A DNA stretch of 64,000 nucleotides from Methylovulum sp. (GTDB lineage Bacteria; Pseudomonadota; Gammaproteobacteria; Methylococcales; Methylomonadaceae). Location: assembly GCA_030653435.1 (NCBI GenBank), contig JAURZI010000076.1:1-64000 (forward strand). Direction: 5' to 3'. Positions 26,284 through 35,419 of this stretch are shown in pieces. Positions within the stretch are counted from its first letter, which is position 1; the number at the start of each line of letters is the position of its first letter. Both the position numbers and the translations under genes were made by a program. The notes under the pieces are model-generated. The model was not told the DNA's origin, did not search any database, and saw only the letters and a list, made by a program, of their open reading frames with translations.

Positions 26284-28089
26284 ATGAAATCGTTAACACG
26301 CGCCGCCAAGGATAAGGTATTAGCCGATTTAGATATGAAACGCCCAAACCTGGACGGTTCTTATAACCAGAACCAATCGGCGACAGTTAAGCAGTTGTTG
26401 CATTATGTTGATCCCATCCCTGTACAACAGCGCTGCCTGGATGTTTTAAATATTTTCATCGAAGACAAATCGCTGTTTACTGCGCCGGTTATCAATGACA
26501 ACAACGTCCCTGTTGGCTTAATTGACCGGGGCCGCCTGACTGAAATTTTTTTTAAGCCCTACGCCAGAGATTTGCACCACAGAAAATTGATCGGCGAAAT
26601 TATGACTACGGATCCGGTTATTGTCGATATCAATACCAGCATCGACGATCTTGCCAATATCACGATCAACGCCGGCATGCGGCACATGGCTAATGGGTTT
26701 ATTATTGTCGAAAGCAGCGCTTATGTGGGCATGGCGACAGGCCATAAGTTGCTGGAGGAAATCACGCAGCGCAAGCAACAGGATCTGTATTTTCTTGCCC
26801 ATTACGACCAGCTGACCGGCGTGCCCAACCGCTTATTGTTTAAAGATCGCTTGATGCAGGCCTGCCAATATGCAAAACGCAGTGATAAGCCGTTTGCCTT
26901 GGTTTTTGTCGATTTGGATCGCTTTAAACAGATTAATGACACCTTAGGGCACAGTTTTGGCGATCAATTATTAATCAATTTCGCCCATCGCTTGACGTCC
27001 AGCGTCAGGGAAAGCGACACCGTCGCCCGCATGGGCGGGGACGAGTTCGTTATCATCCTGCAAAATCTGACCGAAGCCGGGCACGCGGAAAAAGTGGCTG
27101 CGACTATTATCGACAATATCAGGCTGCCTATGCTGATTTTTGACCGCGAAATTAATGTGACGGCAAGCCTGGGCGTAGCCTTGTTCCCGCTGCACGATGA
27201 TACCGTCGACGGGTTGATCCGTAAGGCCGATGCCGCGATGTATGAAGTCAAGGCAAAAGGGCGTAACGGTTATATTGTATATTCTGAAGTATACGACCAA
27301 TGCTTGATTGAGCGGAGTTCGCTGGAAACTGACCTGAGAATGGCGCTGAATAATCAGGAGCTGTCAGTATTCTATCAACCCCAAATCCATCTTCCCAGTA
27401 ACCGGGTGATCGGCGTAGAAGCGTTGTTGCGCTGGCATCACCCGAAACGTGGCTTAATATCGCCCGGCACTTTTATTCCGATTGCCGAAGAATCGGGCTT
27501 AATCCTAGCTATCGGTGCATGGGTGCTGCACGAAGCCTGTCGGCAGCATGTCGAATGGGTAAGTCAGGGATTGCCGCTTTTGCGGATGGCTATCAACGTT
27601 TCGGCTATCCAGTTCCGCCAGAAGGAGTTTTGCGCTTGCGTCAAAGATGTTATTGAAGGCACCGGCATAGATCCTAGCTATATCGAACTGGAGTTGACGG
27701 AGAGCGTGGTGATGACTAATCCGCTACAAACGGTAGCAACCTTGAATGAGCTCAGGGCCTTAGGGATTAAACTGGCTATCGATGATTTTGGCACAGGCCA
27801 TTCAAGTTTAAGTTATCTGACCCGCTTTCCGATAGACAGGATAAAGATAGACCAGTCATTTGTACGCAATATCCAAGACGTGCCGGCCAATGAGGCCATT
27901 GTTAAAGCGATCATCGCCATGGGTGGCAGCCTGGGCCTAGAGATGATTGCCGAAGGTGTTGAAACAGTGCATGAATTGGAGTGCATTAAAAATCATCATT
28001 GCCAGGAAGTGCAGGGCTTTCATTTTTCCAAGCCTATTCCTGCAGGGGAATTTAAAGATTATTGGCATCAAAGTCTTAGGAAAGATTAA
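26284..28089 (+). CDS. CBS-GGDEF-EAL c-di-GMP enzyme
   Basis: About 601 residues from ATG 26284 (MKSLTRAAKDKV). TTG 26212 and ATG 26233 are possible earlier starts, and none has a good ribosome binding site. Order: CBS pair (about 35-165: PVGLIDRG, KPYARDLHHRK, DPVIVDIN, GFIIVESS), GGDEF domain with intact ARMGGDEF and DLDRFKQINDTLGH, then EAL domain with intact GVEALLRW, ELTESVV, DDFGTGHSSL, KIDQSFV and EGVET. Both catalytic sites look competent, so it could make or degrade c-di-GMP depending on the ligand bound by the CBS part. That module is related to the one on the SiaA-like phosphatase at 12053-13333. Confidence 0.92.
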   Translation: MKSLTRAAKDKVLADLDMKRPNLDGSYNQNQSATVKQLLHYVDPIPVQQRCLDVLNIFIEDKSLFTAPVINDNNVPVGLIDRGRLTEIFFKPYARDLHHRKLIGEIMTTDPVIVDINTSIDDLANITINAGMRHMANGFIIVESSAYVGMATGHKLLEEITQRKQQDLYFLAHYDQLTGVPNRLLFKDRLMQACQYAKRSDKPFALVFVDLDRFKQINDTLGHSFGDQLLINFAHRLTSSVRESDTVARMGGDEFVIILQNLTEAGHAEKVAATIIDNIRLPMLIFDREINVTASLGVALFPLHDDTVDGLIRKADAAMYEVKAKGRNGYIVYSEVYDQCLIERSSLETDLRMALNNQELSVFYQPQIHLPSNRVIGVEALLRWHHPKRGLISPGTFIPIAEESGLILAIGAWVLHEACRQHVEWVSQGLPLLRMAINVSAIQFRQKEFCACVKDVIEGTGIDPSYIELELTESVVMTNPLQTVATLNELRALGIKLAIDDFGTGHSSLSYLTRFPIDRIKIDQSFVRNIQDVPANEAIVKAIIAMGGSLGLEMIAEGVETVHELECIKNHHCQEVQGFHFSKPIPAGEFKDYWHQSLRKD

Positions 28090-28349
28090 CGCGATGATGC
28101 CAGGGCCGTCTCTTGCCGTAGTTTAATGGGCTAATGACCCGTCATTGAGGCGGCCAAGGCTGATGTGAGGCGCCCAGCTTACCGTCAGAAAGTAAGACAG
28201 CTGGCAGTCCGCTATCAATCCGTTTATGATGATGCCCCCCCGACTAGAGCGGGCGTCCAATAGTTGGCGACGGTTTACATGAGTTTATCCCACCCGGTTT
28301 GACTGGTTAATCCGTAGTGACAACTTACCCATAAAACCCATAGACATAA

Positions 28350-29720
<1,371 letters not shown>

Positions 29721-29927
29721 AGCCAGCCCTGCTGCGTATAATGTTCCGGCAGTTGCCGCTATCCAACTGCCGGATTATTGTCGTTTGGCAATGCCAAAAT
29801 TTCGACACCTATCCGAAGAGCGTTAAGATACGAACATAACCTGCTAATTATTAAGTTGTTTTTTGTTTGGCACAGTATTCGCTTTAGTTATTGCAACGAT
29901 AATGTTTCAAGACACGGAGTAGCGGTA

Positions 29928-30812
29928 ATGCAAAAAACATCAGCAAACCTGGCAATTGTCAGCAACAACACGTTTGAAGCCAGCAAAGTGGTTAATTTGC
30001 ACCACTATGACATCAGTAGCGCTTTGCAAACGACGCTGGAATTTAATGAGCTGATAGCGATCTTCAGCCACAAAATTGACAGCATGATCCCCCATAGCGC
30101 TTATGTTTATACCAACGCTGAATTTGGCCTGGAAGTGAAAAGCGGCGTTTTTACAAAACATTCGTGCAGTTACGCACTTAAGGTTGAGCAGCAACAACTT
30201 GGCGAGTTAACGCTGATGCGTAACTGCCGGTTTACTGAGGCCGAAATCAAATTACTGGAAACGCTGTTGTGTTGCCTGATTTACCCGTTGAAAAATGCAA
30301 CCTTATACCAACAGGCTTTGAAACTGGCGTACACGGATCCGCTGACGCAAATGAACAACAGGGCGTCGTTTAATGACACGCTGAAGCGGGAAATTAACCT
30401 GGCCGTGCGCCAAGCTAAAGCGTTGTCGATCATCTTCGTTGACATTGATAATTTTAAGGCGATCAACGACAGTTACGGGCATGAATGCGGCGATGTAGCG
30501 TTAAGTTCGGTGGCAAAACGCATTAAGGAAAATCTGCGTAGTAGCGATATTGTGTTCAGGGTCGGTGGTGAAGAATTTGTCGTTTTGTTGAGCGACACCT
30601 ATCTTGACGGTGCCAAATTTCTTGCGGAGCGGATACGCAAGTCAATCGAGCTGCATACCTTGTCTTACGATATGGCGGTTATCAAGTTGACGGCAAGCAT
30701 GGGCGTAAGCGTCCTGCACAGTGACGACACCGTCGATACATTTGTCAAGCGTGCCGATGGCGCGATGTACAAAGCCAAACATAACGGCAGAAATCAAGTG
30801 ATGGCGGCTTGA
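29928..30812 (+). CDS. GGDEF diguanylate cyclase with N-terminal GAF-like domain
   Basis: 294 residues from ATG 29928, which has GGAG 9 bases upstream. A longer frame from 29778 has no ribosome binding site. Residues about 25-125 look like a GAF-like sensor (SALQTTLEFNELIAIFSHKID, CSYALKVEQQQLGELTLMRN). Residues about 130-294 form a GGDEF domain with LTQMNNRASF, FVDIDNFKAINDSYGHECGD and an intact VGGEEFVVLL. Soluble, predicted to be an active c-di-GMP synthase. It ends 28 bp before the convergent fliK stop. Confidence 0.93.
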   Translation: MQKTSANLAIVSNNTFEASKVVNLHHYDISSALQTTLEFNELIAIFSHKIDSMIPHSAYVYTNAEFGLEVKSGVFTKHSCSYALKVEQQQLGELTLMRNCRFTEAEIKLLETLLCCLIYPLKNATLYQQALKLAYTDPLTQMNNRASFNDTLKREINLAVRQAKALSIIFVDIDNFKAINDSYGHECGDVALSSVAKRIKENLRSSDIVFRVGGEEFVVLLSDTYLDGAKFLAERIRKSIELHTLSYDMAVIKLTASMGVSVLHSDDTVDTFVKRADGAMYKAKHNGRNQVMAA

Positions 30813-30840
30813 TTGGCCCGCATCACGCTGGCCTGCTAAG

Positions 30841-31941
30841 TTAGGCATACAGGCTTAGCAAGCCTTTTACCACCACCGTCTGGGCATTTTCTGTCTGCCC
30901 GGTGTCGTCAATTCCGCCATCCCCGCGCTGTTGCCACTGTTCGGAGGAGTTGGCAAGGTTTCGGTCTGGGCTGTGCTGTTGTGATGATGAATGTTGCGAT
31001 ACATTGACATCAGCCAGATTGAGCTGTTGGGTATTCAGCATTTCCCTTAATTTGGGCAGCGACGCCTCCAGGGCTTCTTTGACAGCCGCATGCGGGGTCG
31101 TAAAAAGAATCGATGCCTGATCTTGATTGACGTCAATACGCACAGTCATGGGCCCCAGGTGCTCAGGATTCAGTGTGATTTCTGCCGACGGTATCGTCTT
31201 GTTATACATCCATACAATCTGTTCCCCCAGTTCCTTGTTCCAGCCCGGATGGTTTAGCGGTTTGGCTATCGCGGTAAACTCTGTTTTGTTGTCAATAAGC
31301 CGTTGCTGAGGGTTTATGCCGGGTAACGTGTTTTCCGGTTCGGTTAGGGCGGATGGGTCGGACAGCGACGTTTTGTCGGACAGGCCTGCATTATCAAGCG
31401 ATGGCAAGGTTGTTTCCTTTGCATCCGTAGTCGATTCAAGAAAAGCGGCTTTACTAGGCAAGCTGTCAACCAGCGAAATATCATCTTCAGAAAGGCCTGG
31501 ACTGGCTGCTTCAGCCGGGCGATTTGCAACCAGCTGCCCGTTTAACAGCATTAAGGCGCTGCTGCCTTGTGGGTTGATTGCGGTGTCGGCATTCTGCATC
31601 ACAGGTTTTAACACGTCGGCTAATGCCGCTAACGTCGATTCAAGGTCGGTATCGGTGTGCGTTTTGTCCGCTGACTCCAGTTTCTTGTCGGTTATCGCGG
31701 CAACGTCGTCGTTATCGGGTGCGCGCGCTTGCCCGCCATTATCGGTCTGAGGTTTATGTTGTGTTTCATTGGCGTGGCGTTGCTCGGGACGATGATGTGC
31801 TGGTTTTGACAGTTTCATCTGGCTTTTGAATGTGTCAGTAAATTCATGGGCAACAGCCGTTTTTGCCGAGGCAGGACTGGAATCTGTCCGGATGGTATGT
31901 GTGCCGGACAGTGTTGATAAATTGGTGCCTTCGATATTCAT
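30841..31941 (-). CDS. fliK: flagellar hook-length control protein FliK
   Basis: 366 residues. A long low-complexity, Asp/Ser/Thr-rich N-terminal part (the molecular ruler) and a C-terminal Flg_hook domain (about 225-320: ELGEQIVWMYNKTIPSAEITLNPEHLGPMTVRI, LPKLREMLNTQQLNLADVNV) that signals the export switch. The start has AGGAGA upstream. It is transcribed away from fleQ. Flagellar gene location supports motility. Confidence 0.9.
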   Translation of the reverse strand: MNIEGTNLSTLSGTHTIRTDSSPASAKTAVAHEFTDTFKSQMKLSKPAHHRPEQRHANETQHKPQTDNGGQARAPDNDDVAAITDKKLESADKTHTDTDLESTLAALADVLKPVMQNADTAINPQGSSALMLLNGQLVANRPAEAASPGLSEDDISLVDSLPSKAAFLESTTDAKETTLPSLDNAGLSDKTSLSDPSALTEPENTLPGINPQQRLIDNKTEFTAIAKPLNHPGWNKELGEQIVWMYNKTIPSAEITLNPEHLGPMTVRIDVNQDQASILFTTPHAAVKEALEASLPKLREMLNTQQLNLADVNVSQHSSSQQHSPDRNLANSSEQWQQRGDGGIDDTGQTENAQTVVVKGLLSLYA

Positions 31942-32072
31942 AACATTCTCCTGAACATTGTTGTTGCAATATTATGCGCCATGTCATTGCCTGCAAGTAA
32001 AAAATGTTGGTGTTGACATCAGGGATGATTCCGGCACGATGTTGAATCTAGGGCTTTTGTCAGTACATTGGC

Positions 32073-32078
32073 TATAAT
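32073..32078 (+). promoter_or_regulatory. candidate -10 box for fleQ
   Basis: A perfect TATAAT lies about 156 bp before the fleQ start. A good -35 at 17 bp is not evident. Assigned from sequence only. Confidence 0.3.
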
Positions 32079-32233
32079 AAGGTGGCGTGCAGGCGTATTT
32101 TTATGCCGTTCGTGTGGAAGTGGTGGACATCGGGTACGAACGGGGCAGCAGACCATGGTGATGTGTCTATCAAAAACAAATCGCCGTTAGTGGGCAAGTT
32201 TGCATATTAATTTTTAGTGTTGAGTATAAAAAT

Positions 32234-33721
32234 ATGACGTTGCCGCGTATTTTGGTGGTTGATGACAATAAGGCAAGAACCCAGCAACTGGAAATAGTCC
32301 TGCGGTTTATGGAATATCAGGTAGAGACGGCAACTTCGCTGAATTATGATGAATGCGTCGACGAAGCCGCCACGTTGTTGGTTATTTTTTTAGGCAACGG
32401 TATCGCCAAACAGGCGGCCGTGCTCAGGGCGCTTGAAGAACGGACCCATAAGAGCCCGGTTATTTTGCTCATAGACAAAGGCTGTGCCCATCAGCTGACG
32501 ACGGCAATGGGCAATCTGGTGTTTCATGTCCTCGAATGGCCGGTCACCTATCCCGAATTGAAGCGGGTTATCGATCAATTACCAAATGCCTCCTCGCCCC
32601 AGCCTGTGCATCCAGATAACTCAAAGGAAAATCCGGGTACACACAACTTTTCAGCCATTGAGCGCTTGCAAGGCATCAGCCGCGCCATTGCCAATGTCCG
32701 CAAATTAATCCATCAGGTTGCTGAATCGGATGCCACCGTATTAATTCTGGGTGAGTCGGGCACCGGCAAAGAAGTGGTTGCCAGGGCGCTGCATGAAACA
32801 TCCGGGCGTCGGTCAAAATCCTTCGTGCCGATCAATTGCGGGGCCATTCCTGGCGAGTTGCTGGAAAGCGAATTGTTCGGGCATGAAAAAGGCGCGTTTA
32901 CCGGCGCATTAAGCGCAAGGCAAGGGCGTTTTGAAATGGCTGAAGGCGGCACGCTGTTCCTGGACGAAATTGGCGATATGCCGATGACCATGCAGGTCAA
33001 GTTATTGCGGGTTTTGCAGGAACGCACCTTTGAACGGGTGGGCAGCAATAAGACGATACATTGTGATGTCAGGATCATTGCAGCGACACACCGGTCCCTC
33101 GACGATGAGATTAAAGACAATCGCTTTAGGGAGGACTTGTTTTATCGCCTGAATGTATTTCCCATCGAGATGCCGGCCTTAAGGGAACGGCCTGAAGACA
33201 TACCGCTGCTGGTGGCCGATCTGGTTGCCAGAATGCAGGCCTCCAACCGGGGTTCAGTACAGCTGACGAATGCTGCGCTGGCAGTGCTGATGCAGCATGA
33301 ATGGCCGGGTAATATCAGAGAACTGGCTAACCTGATAGAAAGACTGGCCATTATTTATCCCAAAGGCTTGGTTGACGTGGCCGATTTGCCGGAAAAATTC
33401 CGGCATTACAACGTGCCTGAAGGTCTGGTCGCGACGGCGGTTACCGAAGCCGTTGTCTGCGATACCGATGATGATAATGAGCCGGTGGTGCTAGCCGGGG
33501 TGTCAGAGGATTTTATCGGCAATGGTGCAGGGGCTGTGCATTTGGCACAATTGCCGGAACAAGGCATTGATCTGAAAGAATACCTGAATATTATGGAAAT
33601 TGATCTGATACGCCAGGCATTAGAAGAATGCAACGGCGTCGTTGCACATGCCGCCAAACGTCTCAATATGCGCCGCACCACATTGGTTGAAAAATTGCGT
33701 AAGTATGAGTTGCAACGTTAA
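32234..33721 (+). CDS. fleQ: FleQ-type sigma-54-dependent flagellar regulator
   Basis: 495 residues. The N-terminal receiver-like FleQ domain (ILVVDDNKARTQQLEIVL) has no clear phosphorylation site. The AAA+ domain has Walker A GESGTGKEVVARALHE, the sigma-54 contact loop GAFTGA, Walker B GTLFLDEIGDMP and an Arg-rich sensor region. The C-terminal Fis-type helix-turn-helix is NGVVAHAAKRLNMRRTTLVEKL. FleQ is the master flagellar activator and a c-di-GMP sensor in Pseudomonas. A sigma-54 promoter lies just downstream at 33944, in front of the glycan-type operon. Confidence 0.93.
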   Translation: MTLPRILVVDDNKARTQQLEIVLRFMEYQVETATSLNYDECVDEAATLLVIFLGNGIAKQAAVLRALEERTHKSPVILLIDKGCAHQLTTAMGNLVFHVLEWPVTYPELKRVIDQLPNASSPQPVHPDNSKENPGTHNFSAIERLQGISRAIANVRKLIHQVAESDATVLILGESGTGKEVVARALHETSGRRSKSFVPINCGAIPGELLESELFGHEKGAFTGALSARQGRFEMAEGGTLFLDEIGDMPMTMQVKLLRVLQERTFERVGSNKTIHCDVRIIAATHRSLDDEIKDNRFREDLFYRLNVFPIEMPALRERPEDIPLLVADLVARMQASNRGSVQLTNAALAVLMQHEWPGNIRELANLIERLAIIYPKGLVDVADLPEKFRHYNVPEGLVATAVTEAVVCDTDDDNEPVVLAGVSEDFIGNGAGAVHLAQLPEQGIDLKEYLNIMEIDLIRQALEECNGVVAHAAKRLNMRRTTLVEKLRKYELQR

Positions 33722-33859
33722 ACCCGCCCCAGCTCTTCATTTTATCCTGCTTCCTGGCCGGAATGCCGGTTTTCATGTCACGCACAGGCCTCTGGCTCCG
33801 TGGCCAGCTGTTAAGCTGCCAGACCCGATTTTTCCAGCCTGCTGTTGACCTATCAACAG

Positions 33860-33896
33860 GCAAGCAACAACTGTTGCTTGCCAAGCAACAGTTGTT
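33860..33896 (+). terminator. overlapping hairpins after fleQ
   Basis: Two mutually exclusive perfect stems share bases. GCAAGCAACA/TGTTGCTTGC (33860-33869 with 33872-33881) has a 2-base loop. AACAACTGTTGCTT/AAGCAACAGTTGTT (33866-33879 with 33883-33896) has a 3-base loop. The second, 14 bp, is the likelier end of the fleQ transcript. Confidence 0.6.
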
Positions 33897-33943
33897 ATGC
33901 GGTAATTAAAAAAATAATACTTTTTATTCAATGGGTTGTGGTT

Positions 33944-33959
33944 TGGTATGGCGATTGCT
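33944..33959 (+). promoter_or_regulatory. sigma-54 (-24/-12) promoter
   Basis: TGGTATG-GCGA-TTGCT matches the consensus TGGCACG-N4-TTGCW with the invariant GG and GC elements exactly 12 bases apart. It is 40 bp before the ATG of the Mop-domain gene and 223 bp after the fleQ stop, so FleQ is the obvious candidate activator. Identified by eye. Confidence 0.65.
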
Positions 33960-33999
33960 TTAGTGTTTTTTATCTCAACCTACCATTGTGAGCAAGACT

Positions 34000-34209
34000 A
34001 TGAACATTTCTGACATTAACACTAATAATCACATCAAAGGCAAAATTCGGCACATCCATACCCGTGATGTCATTTCTGAAGTTGAGCTGGACACTTCAGC
34101 GGGCATCATCACCTCAATCATTACGACCAGCTCACTAAAGTCGTTAGGTCTGGTGGTTGGGCAAGAAGCCGTCGCGGTAGTAAAAACTACCCAGTTTGCG
34201 TTGGCTTAG
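34000..34209 (+). CDS. Mop/TOBE-domain molybdate-binding-like protein
   Basis: 69 residues from ATG 34000. A GTG at 33988 would add four. One Mop domain is recognisable: NNHIKGKIRHIHTRDVISEVELDTSAGIITSIITTSSLKSLGLVVGQEAVAVVKTTQF. Single Mop proteins (molbindins) bind molybdate or tungstate as oligomers. It is the first gene after the sigma-54 promoter, 20 bp before the next gene. Why an oxyanion binder should lead a glycan-type operon is not clear; it may be an independent gene sharing the promoter. Confidence 0.85.
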   Translation: MNISDINTNNHIKGKIRHIHTRDVISEVELDTSAGIITSIITTSSLKSLGLVVGQEAVAVVKTTQFALA

Positions 34210-34229
34210 GCTTGGTCCGTATCCGTGCC

Positions 34230-35396
34230 ATGGCAGAAATCAGGAGTTTGATCCGTGCGCCTGTGATCCGGTTACAGGGCGGCGAGTTTGTTATTGAGCT
34301 GGATTCGCATGATTTGATTGCGCCCAATACCCGCGGGATACGCGTCACGTGCCAAGACGGCGATGGGTTTACCGTCGGCGTGGAACCTTACGATGTGCCC
34401 GCAGCGGATATTTGTGGGATTCGCGTCAGTTGTGGCGATGATAAGGTATTTTCCGTTAACTGCAGGTCGCAGTTAGGCGACAATGGCAAGCAGTGCTTGG
34501 TGTTTTCGTTGGCGGAACTGGGCATACCGTCGTTGACTAAAGTGGAGTTGGTCTATGCCAATGGCTGCATCGATATCAGCGACAGTTTTTTGCATTATCA
34601 GTTGGACAGCTCCAGGCTGAATGATAATGTCTACCTTACCAGCGTATTGTTCAATGCGTCTGCCCGGCCTTTTTCCGGCGATGACCTGTTTGTTATTACC
34701 TATGCGTATCTGAAGGCATTACCGCTGGATAACCCGAATTTCGGCGGTTTGATAACTTTGCTGTCCTATCGCATCACCGACAGGTTGGATGACAGGGAGC
34801 ATGTGGTTAACGAGGTCTACGGGGTTTATCGGCGCTACCGGGATGTGGTGCATAGCCATGATGCTATCGCCTTTCGATGGTTGGTTTCCTGCTCCAGCGC
34901 CTTGGCGACGTCGTTGCTGTCTATCGGGTCGGTTACCCAGGCTGAGGATGTTGTCGATGTTGCGCTTAACATGATTATCCATCCCAGCTTTAATCCGCTG
35001 GTGCATCAAAACTATACCCTGCTGTTGTTCCAGGCCGGTTTAATCAAGGCTTGGAAAGGACGTTTTGACGAGGCATCCAGTTTGTTTATCGCGGCCGTCA
35101 ATGCCGGGCGTTATGGCATGATCGATTTGTTGCATCCTCAAAACAGTTGGGTGCTGGGGCAAATCAGCGATTGCCATAAATTCCTGTACATCATAGAGGC
35201 GGCACATAGCTCGGCGCTGGCATGCACCCGCAACCATCTGCCGCCCCAGTCGCGTTTCGCGCCGCTAAAAACGGCACCTAAACTACAGATCAATTACAGG
35301 ACTATCTTTGACAGGTTTGCCTGTTTCAAAAAAAAGTCCCCGCCTTTTTTTGAGCAAGTGTTGCACAAAATGCAAACCCGCCAGAGCGGTCAGTAA
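34230..35396 (+). CDS. uncharacterised protein with duplicated beta motif and helical repeats
   Basis: 388 residues from ATG 34230 (MAEIRSLI). TTG 34212 is an alternative. I do not recognise a family. The N-terminal 130 residues are beta-rich and contain a duplicated unit (GIRVTCQDGDGFTVGV and GIRVSCGDDKVFSVNC, about 37 residues apart). Residues about 150-345 are helical, TPR-like, with segments such as LVHQNYTLLLFQAGLIKAWKGRFDEASSLFIAAVNAGRYG. The tail is basic. No signal peptide or membrane span. It lies between the Mop gene and the aldolase (23 bp before it) and probably shares their transcript. Function unknown. Confidence 0.75.
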   Translation: MAEIRSLIRAPVIRLQGGEFVIELDSHDLIAPNTRGIRVTCQDGDGFTVGVEPYDVPAADICGIRVSCGDDKVFSVNCRSQLGDNGKQCLVFSLAELGIPSLTKVELVYANGCIDISDSFLHYQLDSSRLNDNVYLTSVLFNASARPFSGDDLFVITYAYLKALPLDNPNFGGLITLLSYRITDRLDDREHVVNEVYGVYRRYRDVVHSHDAIAFRWLVSCSSALATSLLSIGSVTQAEDVVDVALNMIIHPSFNPLVHQNYTLLLFQAGLIKAWKGRFDEASSLFIAAVNAGRYGMIDLLHPQNSWVLGQISDCHKFLYIIEAAHSSALACTRNHLPPQSRFAPLKTAPKLQINYRTIFDRFACFKKKSPPFFEQVLHKMQTRQSGQ

Positions 35397-35419
35397 ATTA
35401 ATACATCCAATTAATATCA

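Noticed and set aside
31966-31981. Sigma-54-like site in front of fliK (minus strand, TGGCGCATAATATTGC)
   Set aside because: GG and GC elements are 13 instead of 12 bases apart. The spacing of -24/-12 promoters is strict.
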